The notes under the pieces were generated by a model. That model had not been told where the DNA came from. It saw only the letters and a list, made by a program, of their open reading frames with translations, and did not search any database. Below, one piece after another: positions 25,931 through 33,989 of a stretch of DNA of 64,000 nucleotides. Within the stretch, counting starts at the first letter, position 1; each line of letters opens with the position of its first letter. The DNA is taken from NCBI GenBank assembly GCA_016722565.1, contig JADKIU010000002.1, positions 558,001-622,000 of the forward strand. Reading direction: 5' to 3'. The DNA is from Bacteroidota bacterium (GTDB lineage Bacteria; Bacteroidota; Bacteroidia; 2-12-FULL-35-15). The translations under genes were made by a program, and so were the position numbers.

Positions 25931-26270
25931 TGAAATATTCTTTTTTTAATTTCTCTGCTAAATATATTTCTTGTTTGGGCGTCTTTTCTGTCTTCTTTTG
26001 AAACCCGTTAATTAATATTATCAGTTGTCCTTTATCAAAAAACGAAAACACCCGATAAATATCACTTCCCACTTCAACTCTAATTTCATATAAACCAGCT
26101 GTTCCTGTTAAATGCTTTAAATACTTCTCAGGCACTTTCTCCTGTGAAGAAATAAGATGCAAAGTCCAGTTGAATTTTTTCTTGACCTCTGGTTTTAATT
26201 TTTCAAAAAAAGTTAAATAATATCTTTTGTAGTAAAAGACTTCCCTGACAGTGTTTTTATCTTTTGACAA
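25914..26270 (-). CDS. HigB/RelE-like toxin (Gp49 family)
   Basis: A 118-residue protein. The core VREVFYYKRYYLTFFEKLKPEVKKKFNWTLHLI, then LKHLTGTAGLYEIRVEVGSDIYRVFSFFDKGQLIILINGFQKKTEKTPKQEI, is the HigB/Gp49 mRNA interferase fold, with its typical YEIRV...YRVFYF...LVHGFxKKTxKTP pattern. Family members cut mRNA on the ribosome. The only available start is TTG at 26268-26270, and that codon coincides with the end of a TAACTTTG box (26268-26275), which is odd. Toxin-first gene order is normal for HigBA. Confidence 0.82.
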   Translation of the reverse strand: MSKDKNTVREVFYYKRYYLTFFEKLKPEVKKKFNWTLHLISSQEKVPEKYLKHLTGTAGLYEIRVEVGSDIYRVFSFFDKGQLIILINGFQKKTEKTPKQEIYLAEKLKKEYFNEKEK

Positions 26271-26299
26271 AGTTAGCTAATTAGGTAACATCCAACAAA

Positions 26300-26380
26300 T
26301 TTTTTATTGGTTTTGCGACAAAATTATCTCAAAAAAATACTGCTATCCGTTTATAAACGAGTAAAAACGGATAAAAGCGA
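26300..26380 (-). repeat. Palindromic promoter-linked element, copy E (diverged)
   Basis: Contains ATCCGTTTATAAACGAG followed by AAAAACGGAT (26345-26372), an inverted repeat with 8-bp arms matching the outer arms of the elements at 30139, 33296, 34340, 38490 and 39521. It sits directly upstream of the HigBA pair. The rest has diverged from the other copies. Confidence 0.45.
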
Positions 26381-26402
26381 AGGCAATTAGAAGAGGATAC
26401 AC

Positions 26403-26834
26403 TTATTTTTTCGAAAGCAGTTCTTTCATCGTTTCTGCAAAAAAGCGGAAATCTGCTTTTCCAATTTGAGAAATTTGGATAGCAGAACCTGCTGCTATTA
26501 GATTTACTTCTCCAAAAAACCAACCGGTTTTTGGAGTATAGGTAGTAATGCTTTCCAAGGGAAACGAAAAATGATTCACACCAGATACCAATCCTTTTTT
26601 AACAAACAGCACCCGAAGATTGGTACAGACCACCAGCCACACACCTGAAGGAGTTTGAACCTGACGTTGGTCAACTAACCCCAAACAATAGCCTTTGATC
26701 ACTTCCCCGTCCTGCATCAATTCCGGCAACGCGTTGAACGTATTCACAGTGATAAACAATAAATCGATACTCACCGATGGACGGTTTGCCAAAACGACTT
26801 TGAGCTGTTGTTTGATGTCTTCGAGTGTTTGCAT
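26403..26834 (-). CDS. PH-like (YokE type) domain protein
   Basis: A 143-residue cytoplasmic protein. After an N-terminal helix (residues 1-40), it follows the bacterial PH-domain pattern: GEVIKGYCLGLVDQ, then WLVVCTNLRVLFVKKGLVSGVNHFSFPLESIT, TPKTGWFFGEVNLIAAGSAIQISQIGKADFRFFAETM. The last helix closes the barrel. Function unknown; YokE-like domains often bind protein or lipid partners. It could belong to a unit with the exported gene just upstream. Confidence 0.7.
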   Translation of the reverse strand: MQTLEDIKQQLKVVLANRPSVSIDLLFITVNTFNALPELMQDGEVIKGYCLGLVDQRQVQTPSGVWLVVCTNLRVLFVKKGLVSGVNHFSFPLESITTYTPKTGWFFGEVNLIAAGSAIQISQIGKADFRFFAETMKELLSKK

Positions 26835-26857
26835 GGCTTGAAGCGTAAATTCCGTTT

Positions 26858-27304
26858 CTATTTCACCGGTGTAAATTCATCATCAAAACTATCGTCCCAT
26901 TTAAACCCATTTAAAATCCAACCTTTTTCGTTTTTATAATAGGTATACATCAAGCGAATGGCGGAGTTTTCAAATTTTAAAATATAGGTTTCTCTTAGGG
27001 CAAAATCTTTAATGGTTTCTTCATTTACTTTGATCACACTTTCCATTTTCCCAAAACGACCGCGTAAAATTTTCATATACCCGTCCGTTTTTTCTTCCAA
27101 AGAGTTGATCTCTTCGGCCGGCAATGGCCAATACTGTGCTATTTCCTTAAAAAACCGAGTCATCTCTTTGTCTAAAAAATAATTGCTTGCTTTTTGCGAC
27201 AAGGCTCTGGCTTCTTCTGCCGATTTTAAAAATTTATCTTGTGCCGTTGCTGTTGAAAACGCAAACGCTAAAAAGACAAGGATACTTATTTTTATAGTTT
27301 TCAT
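26858..27304 (-). CDS. Small exported protein, unknown function
   Basis: A 148-residue protein with signal peptide MKTIKISILVFLAFAFSTATAQ. The mature part is alpha/beta with a late Trp-rich strand pair (KNEKGWILNGFKWDDSF), reminiscent of small NTF2-like/DUF-type exported proteins, but no family is assigned. Its signal peptide and the bases just upstream of its start resemble those of the gene starting at 29341, suggesting common origin of the 5' ends. A TACTTTCG variant -7 box lies at 27354-27361. Confidence 0.5.
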   Translation of the reverse strand: MKTIKISILVFLAFAFSTATAQDKFLKSAEEARALSQKASNYFLDKEMTRFFKEIAQYWPLPAEEINSLEEKTDGYMKILRGRFGKMESVIKVNEETIKDFALRETYILKFENSAIRLMYTYYKNEKGWILNGFKWDDSFDDEFTPVK

Positions 27305-27368
27305 AAAGTTGGTTGTTTCTGTAAAGGAAGAGATTATTGTTGAATTATCATAACGAAAGTAATCCCCA

Positions 27369-27878
27369 TCACCCTAACAGCTTTTTCGCGCTCTCCATCG
27401 CTTCCGCAAGCTCCATGTCCATTCTCAGAAAATACTTTGTTTGCCAACTTTGCGTGGCAGCTGCTTGTTTGCTTTCTGCTACATCCCATGGTGGATACAC
27501 GCGAATCCCGCGCTTCCCTCCTTTTCCGTTTTGTGAGACAATTCCTTTGGCCACCAATACAGCCTTTGGAAATATAAACTGTCCATATTTATTGCCGCTT
27601 CGTGCAGTAATTACCAGAAAATCGAAAGTATCCGAAACGCTATATGGCTCGGTTATTCCGTCCTCGTTTCGTTTCCAGATGGTCACAAACTGTCCGGTTT
27701 TGGTTGGGGTAATTTTTGAAAAACGAGCATGTATGTTCTTTCCATTCAAAACAAAGGAACAGGCTTCGTATTCATTGCTTTCTGCATTCAATTTCAAATC
27801 CGACAATTGAAAACCGCAAGCATCGTAAAGGACTTCTTTGATTGTATTTAATTCCGGAGGAACAATTGCTGTGCTCAT
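27369..27878 (-). CDS. MepB family protein
   Basis: A 169-residue soluble protein. It matches the MepB pattern throughout: EYEACSFVLNGKNIHARFSKITPTKTGQFVTIWKR, DTFDFLVITARS, KYGQFIFPKAVLVAKGIVSQNGKGGKRGIRVYPPWDVAESKQAAATQSWQTKYFL. Members occur across many bacteria, named from the Staphylococcus mepRAB locus, and have no established activity. The gene is preceded by a 13-base gap from the exported gene upstream and is part of the accessory block. Confidence 0.85.
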   Translation of the reverse strand: MSTAIVPPELNTIKEVLYDACGFQLSDLKLNAESNEYEACSFVLNGKNIHARFSKITPTKTGQFVTIWKRNEDGITEPYSVSDTFDFLVITARSGNKYGQFIFPKAVLVAKGIVSQNGKGGKRGIRVYPPWDVAESKQAAATQSWQTKYFLRMDMELAEAMESAKKLLG

Positions 27879-27891
27879 TTTACATCACCCC

Positions 27892-28755
27892 TCATTCTTC
27901 CTTGCTCTCAAACCCTTTCACCAAAGCCTTTTTCTCAGGATCAGTTAATGGTTTGTTATTAATTTCTTCCCAAAGCTTAACAGCTTTTTTTGACGATTTT
28001 ATCCCCAGTAATTTTACTTTTTTGCCCCATAAAAAAATGGCAAAATCTTTTTTATTGTACATGATTGCATCATACAGAAAGTACGCTTGCGTCTCTTTTT
28101 CCAAAACCTTGTTAAAGTCGAGTTTACCGCCAATTGTTTCTGCTTTGATATATTCAACCGTATCTTTCGTTTGAGCTTTGTTTCCACCGGCTACTATTTC
28201 AGTCGCAATTTTTATCACTTCTGCTTTTACTTTATCGAAAGGCTGAATCCTGTATCCAATTCCATTAAACACATACATGCTTCCATTGGGTAAATCTACA
28301 ATACTTGCGGCTGTATCCGGTTTCAGCTTCTCCAACTCCGCTACCCGTTTTTCTGAAATCTCACCCCAAGCCGAACAAGGTACTTCCACACTTTTTCCAT
28401 TATTGGGATTAACAATGTTGTAGGTTAGCGTTGTTTTGCTCCCTTCGTTTTTCTGCATCAGCATTATCATAACTGCAACACTTGACCCGTTGTGAACGAT
28501 AAAAAAATACGAAGGCAAATCTCTTGAAAACTTAAGATAGTCAGGAATGGTGGGCGCATCGCTCACATAAACAGAAGACTGCTTATTCGAGATATTGTCT
28601 TTAATGGTATAATAATTCGAAGTAAGTTCAAAACCGTCCAGCTTTTCCTCACTAATCAATTCGCTTTTAAATACAGGATTTCCATGCTTGTCGGTTTGAG
28701 CAAACGCATGCGCTAATATAAAAACGGAAAGCAGAATTGATACTATTTTCTTCAT
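27892..28755 (-). CDS. Exported protein, unknown function
   Basis: A 287-residue protein with signal peptide (MKKIVSILLSVFILAHAFAQ). The mature part is alpha/beta: an N-terminal segment DKHGNPVFKSELI, a hydrophobic strand YFFIVHNGSSVAVMIMLMQ, and a Lys-rich helical C-terminus (KKVKLLGIKSSKKAVKLWEEINNKPLTDPEKKALVKGF). I recognise no family. It lies 13 bases before mepB and 22 bases after the next exported gene, so these are probably one transcription unit. Confidence 0.5.
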   Translation of the reverse strand: MKKIVSILLSVFILAHAFAQTDKHGNPVFKSELISEEKLDGFELTSNYYTIKDNISNKQSSVYVSDAPTIPDYLKFSRDLPSYFFIVHNGSSVAVMIMLMQKNEGSKTTLTYNIVNPNNGKSVEVPCSAWGEISEKRVAELEKLKPDTAASIVDLPNGSMYVFNGIGYRIQPFDKVKAEVIKIATEIVAGGNKAQTKDTVEYIKAETIGGKLDFNKVLEKETQAYFLYDAIMYNKKDFAIFLWGKKVKLLGIKSSKKAVKLWEEINNKPLTDPEKKALVKGFESKEE

Positions 28756-28777
28756 TGTTTGATTGAATTTAGCTTAA

Positions 28778-29341
28778 TTATTTCTTTTCCGTTCGTGTAT
28801 TGGTAAACACATAAAATGGTTTAAGCTTATCGTTTGTATAATATGTAAAAACTTCATTAATAACTTTAACAGATTCTTTTATCCCCAGCGAAGCATTATT
28901 TCCAGCAACTTCCTCTACTTGCCTGAATATACTTTTCTCATACGACTTTTGTACAGTATTATAAACAGCGTAATTCCCTTTGTTCAATGTTACATTCAAA
29001 TACTCAATAAACAATAACATAAATGCTTGTTGACTCTTGCCAGGTATCGTATTAATTGTTGAACTCAACGTATCGTGTTCGTTAAAATAGTCTTTCAAAT
29101 ACTTTTTTAATGCTTTTTTATCTTCAGAAGAAACGGCTAGTTTTATTAGGTCACTGGAAATCTTATCGATTGAGTTTATGAAATCAGTGGGATCAATCAG
29201 AACCAAATAATTGTCTGCTTCCCGAGTAATTACCTTTTTAGGAGATGTTGTTAAAACAATAACTTCAGTAGTTTTTTGAGCCGTTGTGCTTAAAAAATTT
29301 AATGCTAAAAAAGCAAACAAGGTAATTTTTAATGTTTTCAT
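28778..29341 (-). CDS. Exported protein, unknown function
   Basis: A 187-residue protein starting MKTLKITLFAFLALNFLSTTAQ, a clear signal peptide close in sequence to that of the 26858-27304 protein. An upstream Met is rejected because it places basic and hydrophilic residues before the signal. The mature protein is mostly helical (LIKLAVSSEDKKALKKYLKDYF, FMLLFIEYLNVTLNKGNY). Function unknown. Confidence 0.5.
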   Translation of the reverse strand: MKTLKITLFAFLALNFLSTTAQKTTEVIVLTTSPKKVITREADNYLVLIDPTDFINSIDKISSDLIKLAVSSEDKKALKKYLKDYFNEHDTLSSTINTIPGKSQQAFMLLFIEYLNVTLNKGNYAVYNTVQKSYEKSIFRQVEEVAGNNASLGIKESVKVINEVFTYYTNDKLKPFYVFTNTRTEKK

Positions 29342-29383
29342 AAGGGTTGGTCGTTTGATTAAAAGGGATTCCATCACCCAATC

Positions 29384-29764
29384 TTATTTCAAATTATACA
29401 GCTCTTCATACTTGATGAACTCATCTCTGCTGATTGCAAATACCAGAACATTATTCTCATCCTTCAGCAAAGCCACCTTTGGATTGCTGGGGATTGGAAA
29501 CAGAATTTCATATTTTCTACCGTCCGACAATTGAATTCCATACGAAGAAACACCATTGTTGATGTTCACCGAATTCTGACTGTATTTAAAATCATCCTTT
29601 TTCCCGGTGCTGTCCGTCACCGAAAACAATTTGGCATCAAATACCAATTCAAACTTCCCTCCTTGTGCATCAGTTGCTTTCCAAGCTCCTCTGTAAACAT
29701 CGGAACCACTACAAGCAATTAAAAGGAAAGATAAAGTACTAAAGAATAGAAAGAGTTTTTTCAT
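29384..29764 (-). CDS. Small lipoprotein
   Basis: A 126-residue protein with signal peptide and lipobox LLIAC (Cys18). The mature part is beta-rich: YRGAWKATDAQGGKFELVFDAKLFSVTD and DGRKYEILFPIPSNPKVALLKDENNVLVFAISRDEFIKYEEL, a lipocalin-like or small barrel pattern. Function unknown. It precedes the 28778-29341 gene by 42 bases. Confidence 0.5.
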   Translation of the reverse strand: MKKLFLFFSTLSFLLIACSGSDVYRGAWKATDAQGGKFELVFDAKLFSVTDSTGKKDDFKYSQNSVNINNGVSSYGIQLSDGRKYEILFPIPSNPKVALLKDENNVLVFAISRDEFIKYEELYNLK

Positions 29765-29905
29765 GGGGATTTATATTTGAGTTAGAGATTTAGGAGTGGC
29801 TATACGCAACTTATATACAAAAACATTCTGAAATACAACTACACTTAGCTGGCTTGGCGCAATATAATTGATAACATTTACTTTCATGTCTCGGCTTTCA
29901 TTCTT

Positions 29906-30094
29906 TCACTTATTCAATCTCAGACCCAAGGGCTTCATGCAATAGACAGCAATTATTGCCACAATTGGTAAGAGAAAACCAAATGCGCCCCAGCCTAATG
30001 CATTCCGTTTTAGACTTCTTGCTTTATTTACACAAACGATAATTCCTATAACACGCAATGCAAGTTGCACAAGTGTCATTGATCCATTTTCCAT
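29906..30094 (-). CDS. Small membrane protein (62 aa)
   Basis: From MENGSMTLVQLALRVIG: two hydrophobic segments (LVQLALRVIGIIVCVNKA and GAFGFLLPIVAIIAVYC) separated by a basic loop RSLKRNALGWG, ending GLRLNK. The upstream in-frame ATG at 30166 lies inside the promoter-like part of element D, so the shorter form is preferred. It resembles small inner-membrane or phage-associated proteins; no family assigned. Confidence 0.45.
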   Translation of the reverse strand: MENGSMTLVQLALRVIGIIVCVNKARSLKRNALGWGAFGFLLPIVAIIAVYCMKPLGLRLNK

Positions 30095-30138
30095 TTTATC
30101 ATTTTTTTTTGCATCGTTCAAGTGAGAGGTGTTTTTCT

Positions 30139-30264
30139 TGCTAACAGCAACTAATATACAAAACATTCCACACTCCCACTAACCAAAATTGACCAATAAA
30201 TTATTCGTTTCTACACGGGTATACACATTTACAAACGTTTCTACTTATTTAAAAAAGGATAAAA
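30139..30264 (-). repeat. Palindromic promoter-linked element, copy D
   Basis: Shares with copies B and C the right end AGCAACTAATATACAAAAC (plus strand, 30146-30164) and the left end GTTTCTAC...TTTAAAAAAGGATAAAAA, separated by about 30 unrelated bases, so the element is interrupted or rearranged. It carries TTGCT-AAC-AGCAA at 30139-30150. It lies upstream of the small membrane protein gene. Confidence 0.7.
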
Positions 30265-30290
30265 AAACGCCTCCAAAAAGGAGGCGTTAG
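30260..30290 (-). terminator. Terminator after the SRPBCC gene
   Basis: AACGCCTCC / GGAGGCGTT stem with A5 loop, followed on the minus strand by a T7 tract. The same stem occurs in the terminator next to element C at 39612. Confidence 0.85.
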
Positions 30291-30314
30291 TTAATTTGAA
30301 TTTAGCATGAGAAA

Positions 30315-30812
30315 TTATCGTTTCGCAAGCATCATATCCAGGTTTTCCATAGCCATGGTTAAGCCTTCTTTGAAGCCCATGGCAATGTTTTGTTCCAGTT
30401 GTGCCAGGTCGGGGAATTGCATTTGTCCGTATACCAAAGTATTTTTTCCCATATCGCTAAACTCCATTTTCCATTTGGACATGGGCATGTTGGGGTTGAT
30501 GGTTCCGTTGGCATCGCAGAAACCATTGTTTGCCAAAAACATTTTCTCCACTTCTATTTTCACATAGCTGGTGATGGACCAATGTTCTTCACCGGTCGGA
30601 CTAACTGCTGCATAATGCCAATTGCCACCTTCGCGGAAGTCCATGTTTTTGGTGCGTGCTTTCCACGGCTTGGGCATCCACCATTGGTCGAGGATTTCGG
30701 ATTTGGTATAGCAGTCCCACACGGTGGGACGGTCGGCAGCAAATTCGCGTTTGATGTGGATGGTGTTGGTTTGTTTGTCGACAGTGAATTCGTTGAATAA
30801 GGTCGTGCTCAT
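30315..30812 (-). CDS. SRPBCC (AHSA1/CalC-like) domain protein
   Basis: A 165-residue protein of the START/Bet v1-like fold: IHIKREFAADRPTVWDCYTKSEILDQWWMPKPWKA, then GGNWHYAAVSPTGEEHW and WKMEFSDMGKNTLVYG, ending GFKEGLTMAMENLDMMLAKR. It probably binds a hydrophobic ligand. The start overlaps the ArsR gene by 4 bases (ATGA-type junction), a common pair in which the ArsR protein controls its own and the SRPBCC gene. Confidence 0.85.
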   Translation of the reverse strand: MSTTLFNEFTVDKQTNTIHIKREFAADRPTVWDCYTKSEILDQWWMPKPWKARTKNMDFREGGNWHYAAVSPTGEEHWSITSYVKIEVEKMFLANNGFCDANGTINPNMPMSKWKMEFSDMGKNTLVYGQMQFPDLAQLEQNIAMGFKEGLTMAMENLDMMLAKR

Positions 30813-31135
30813 TTTTTCTTTTTTTTAAGGGTTAGTAATACATTATCCAATTGGTTGAACTTGGTTTCCCAGATCTGTTTGAATTGTTCAATCCATTTAT
30901 CAATTTCTTTCATTTTATGAGTATCGATGTGGTAATAGATTTCTCGTCCTTTTTGTTCTTGTTTCACCAATTCACATTCGGTTAATATGCGGATGTGTTT
31001 TGAAACGGCTTGTCGGCTGGTATTAAATTCTTCTGCCAGGGCGTTGGGGGTCATGGCTTGTGAAGCAAGCAAAAGGAGGATTGCTCTGCGTGTAGGGTCG
31101 GCAATCGCCTGAAATACATCTCGTCTGGTTTCCAT
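30809..31135 (-). CDS. ArsR/SmtB-family transcriptional repressor
   Basis: A 108-residue winged-helix repressor. Helix-turn-helix region: AIADPTRRAILLLLASQAMTPNALAEEFNTSRQAVSKHIRILTECELVKQEQKGREIYYHI, with the DPTRR motif and recognition helix SRQAVSKHIRIL. No Cys-rich metal site is seen, so the effector is probably organic. Followed immediately by the SRPBCC gene. The promoter at 31186-31193 is overlapped by an inverted repeat in the expected operator position. Confidence 0.9.
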   Translation of the reverse strand: METRRDVFQAIADPTRRAILLLLASQAMTPNALAEEFNTSRQAVSKHIRILTECELVKQEQKGREIYYHIDTHKMKEIDKWIEQFKQIWETKFNQLDNVLLTLKKKKK

Positions 31136-31185
31136 TTTATTAATATTTCAAGTATAAAGTTGTTCTGTTGGAATCAATTTCGCGA

Positions 31186-31215
31186 CAAATATATGTGCAA
31201 CCATTTGATTGCGCA
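31186..31215 (-). promoter_or_regulatory. ArsR promoter with inverted-repeat operator
   Basis: The -7 box TATATTTG (minus, 31186-31193) abuts TGCGCAA-8-TTGCACA (31194-31215), 7-bp arms with one mismatch. This lies between the -33 and -7 positions, a typical repressor site for an autoregulating ArsR protein. Confidence 0.55.
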
Positions 31216-31355
31216 AATTATTTTGGAATTATATTTAGAAAAGTGAAAATTTGACTCCTCACCTGCTCTGCTAAAAAGAAGTTGAGTGCTCTGGGTAAGA
31301 AAAGTTTTGCCTAATAAAAATTTTAATTGGAGGATACCTAGTGTTTCTAGCTACT

Positions 31356-31763
31356 TTATTCCAGTCGCAACAAGACCAAGGTATCGGGAGTAAGCAGCAA
31401 GATTTTATTTTTTGGACGGTCTAAATAAATGGGAACGGTGGTGATAATTATCATTTCATTTTTGTCGAGTGTCCACTTTCCTTTGGTATGGTGGCTTCTA
31501 TCATCGTTTCCACAAGGGGCAGAATAAGCGTCCATAAATTCTCCGTTTTCTGAAAATTCAATTCTGTCACCATAATTATTGGGTGCTCTTGATACCCTTT
31601 TAAAAACCAAGGTATCTTTGGTGGCTGGCCAACCGTTTACTACATACCATGTTCCTTTCAGCTGTTGAGTGATGGTGTCAGTAGTTGTTGGGGTCACTTG
31701 TCCGAATACACTTAAGATTGGCAACAAGCAAACTAAAACAATAAACAATCGAATGGTTTTCAT
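31356..31763 (-). CDS. Exported lipocalin-like protein
   Basis: A 135-residue protein, signal peptide ending SVFGQ. The mature pattern LKGTWYVVNGWPATKDTLVFKRV, then FSENGEF and GKWTLDKNEMIIITTV, and LLLTPDTLVLLRL fits small lipocalin-like/DUF4923-type proteins with GTW start and late strand pair. Ligand unknown. Spacing of 75 bases to the next gene downstream; the 31136-31355 gap contains the ArsR promoter and nothing else recognisable. Confidence 0.6.
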   Translation of the reverse strand: MKTIRLFIVLVCLLPILSVFGQVTPTTTDTITQQLKGTWYVVNGWPATKDTLVFKRVSRAPNNYGDRIEFSENGEFMDAYSAPCGNDDRSHHTKGKWTLDKNEMIIITTVPIYLDRPKNKILLLTPDTLVLLRLE

Positions 31764-31837
31764 GGGTTAAGGTTTATGTTAAATTTGGATAAGCGTAAAA
31801 CGTTTTGCAAATTGTCTGTTATGTACCATCCTTATTT

Positions 31838-33238
31838 TTATTTTTTCGCTTCACTAAACTTCACAATAAAAATGTCTGAGTCACCCGTATTTGTTAAAGT
31901 ATAGTTGTCAATTTTAAGTGCTTTTTCGTCAAAAGAACCCGTTAAAAAGATGTTTCCGTTTTTATCCGTTGTGATGCCTCGTCCAGCATTTCTGCCAGAA
32001 CCGCCATAATCTAAACCCCAAAGCTCATTGCCATCTTTGTCGTATTTTAAAAGGAAAATATCTTCCGAACCAGCAACGGGTTTAATTGATTTGCCAGCAA
32101 ATGTAAATTCACTCCAATTTGAACCTGTGCAATAAACATTCCCATTATCATCCACATAAAATTCGCGGGTAGCGGTTGCGGGTGCTTCTCCATTATTTCC
32201 TCCTGCAGATTTTGTCCAGATTAATTTTCCGTTGTTATCATATTTTGCAACAAAAGCGTTCATTACTCCATTGTTTGTCAACGAAAAATTTTCAGCGTTG
32301 ACGGTTTTACTAAAGAACATACCACCCAGATAAACGTTTCCTGAGGCGTCAGTTTCGCAGGAAGCAATTTCCTGACCGGTTCCACCGAAATTTCTTCCCC
32401 AGATTGCATTGCCTTCGGGTGAATATTTCGCAACAAAAGCATCACCACTTTCTTCAGAATTAGAATTGAGAGTAATATCGTCAAAGGCAATAGTCGGACG
32501 AAAGAAACCGCCAATAAACACATTTCCTTTTGCGTCCGTGCCAACACCTTGTGCTTCTCCGCTTCCAACCGGTGATTTAGCCCAGAGCAATTTTCCGTCC
32601 GTTGAATATTTTGCAACATAAATACCACTTTTTTCATTGGTAAATTTCACGCCATTCCCAAAGTCCATTACTTTACCAGCAATTCCTGCTACAACAACAT
32701 TGTTTTGTTGGTCGAGCGATACAGTGCTGTAATCCCCATTGCCACCTTCACCACCGGCATTATTCGCCCATAGACAAATTCCATCAGGTGAAAATTTAGC
32801 TACATACATATCAGAACCTTTTACGGTTTTATTGGTAAGAATAATATTTCTGAACTTTAGTGTTTTACTTTCAAACCAACCGACTACATAGATATTGCCA
32901 TCTTTATCAGTCACGCAGCTGGTAGCGTGGTCGTCACCTTTTCCGCCTGCTGTCACTGCCCAAATAGCTTTTCCGGTTTTGTCTAGCTTGATGATAAATA
33001 TGTCTGCGACATCTGCATTGTCTTCTGTATTTTTTTTCAAGGTGATGCCGTCAATTAAAATTGTCGGGCTTTGGAAACGACCAGCCAAAATGATATTCCC
33101 GTTCAAGTCGGTTTCCACACTATTTGTACGTTCATTCCCAATCCCACCGATAGCTTTTACCCATTCCACGTGAGGTGTTTGAGCGTTCATAAAAGTTGCA
33201 ATACCAATTGCGACTAAGGTTGTTAAATTTTTTTTCAT
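31838..33238 (-). CDS. Exported SBBP-repeat beta-propeller protein
   Basis: A 466-residue protein with signal peptide ending MNAQ (residue 20). The rest is seven or eight repeats of the pattern GNIY.GG.F...IAFDD.TL....D.FVAKYSPDG...WA...GG..., the SBBP (seven-bladed propeller) repeat. There is no sorting domain at the C-terminus (ends IFIVKFSEAKK), unlike many T9SS propellers. It is probably a periplasmic or secreted scaffold. Its start follows element B, which supplies the promoter-like sequence. Confidence 0.75.
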   Translation of the reverse strand: MKKNLTTLVAIGIATFMNAQTPHVEWVKAIGGIGNERTNSVETDLNGNIILAGRFQSPTILIDGITLKKNTEDNADVADIFIIKLDKTGKAIWAVTAGGKGDDHATSCVTDKDGNIYVVGWFESKTLKFRNIILTNKTVKGSDMYVAKFSPDGICLWANNAGGEGGNGDYSTVSLDQQNNVVVAGIAGKVMDFGNGVKFTNEKSGIYVAKYSTDGKLLWAKSPVGSGEAQGVGTDAKGNVFIGGFFRPTIAFDDITLNSNSEESGDAFVAKYSPEGNAIWGRNFGGTGQEIASCETDASGNVYLGGMFFSKTVNAENFSLTNNGVMNAFVAKYDNNGKLIWTKSAGGNNGEAPATATREFYVDDNGNVYCTGSNWSEFTFAGKSIKPVAGSEDIFLLKYDKDGNELWGLDYGGSGRNAGRGITTDKNGNIFLTGSFDEKALKIDNYTLTNTGDSDIFIVKFSEAKK

Positions 33239-33295
33239 TTCTTATTCGTTCTTATTTTTGAATTAGATTGTTGAAGCCTTGTCTACAACATCTTG

Positions 33296-33430
33296 CTCTT
33301 AGCAACGAAAATACAAAACTTTCTCCGATTTAATTATCTGTGTATAATTGAGGAGAAACGTTTCTACACGTTTAAAAACGGGTAATAAATGCTTCGAAAC
33401 ACAATTTAGAATTGGGAAAGTGATGTGTGC
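33296..33430 (-). repeat. Palindromic promoter-linked element, copy B
   Basis: Matches copy A (34340-34478) over about 125 bases, with the near-palindromic core GAGAAACGTTTCTACAC at 33353-33369, outer arms TATCTGTG / AAAAACGGGTA, and the shared tail TTAGAATTGGGAAAGT. The right end AGCAACGAAAATACAAAAC is promoter-like on the minus strand. Upstream of the beta-propeller gene. Confidence 0.8.
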
Positions 33431-33512
33431 ATCTAAATTGCCTTTTTCCTTTTTTGCTTGATCAAAAAAGGAAGAACCTGCCTACCGGCTGGAATTCCCC
33501 ATGCCCCATTCC

Positions 33513-33944
33513 CTATTTTCGTTCATTACTGAGGTCTCTGTTTATCTTCTCAGTAGCATTAAATTTTATTTTCAACGAATCTTTTAAAGCTTGAATAAAC
33601 AGTTTATGTGGCGGTCGTTTGCGAGAGCCATTAAATCCAAAGTAGTGGAAATGAATATTCGTTGTTTGATTAGTTTCTGTTATTTTAAACGACAACTTAT
33701 GATAATCGGGTCCATAAAAATACAAGCTATCATAGGTGCTGGTCGCAAAACGCTCGTAAAACGAATGTTGCTCCTTAAATTTGATGATATATTGTCCGAC
33801 TGTATATCTTAGATTTGTGTCCGCAGTTTGATTCGGGATAGAAATGTCGCTATCGTATTCACATCGAAAATTATAAAATAGAAAACCACATGACGGTAGG
33901 AGAAGTCCGATGATAAAAAATAAAAAGAGTTTTTTTCTGATCAT
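33513..33944 (-). CDS. Small lipoprotein
   Basis: A 143-residue protein from MIRKKLFLFFIIGLLLPSC, with lipobox LLPSC. An earlier Met adds only six polar residues. The mature part has many Tyr/His/Phe residues (YKSFYERF-like TSTYDSLYFYGPDYHKLSF, IHFHYFGFNG) and a Lys-rich end. Function unknown. Downstream of the muconolactone-isomerase-like gene by 45 bases. Confidence 0.5.
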   Translation of the reverse strand: MIRKKLFLFFIIGLLLPSCGFLFYNFRCEYDSDISIPNQTADTNLRYTVGQYIIKFKEQHSFYERFATSTYDSLYFYGPDYHKLSFKITETNQTTNIHFHYFGFNGSRKRPPHKLFIQALKDSLKIKFNATEKINRDLSNERK

Positions 33945-33989
33945 AAAATTTGTGGGATTCAAAATGGCTTCGAATGTGATGCCCTGTGT

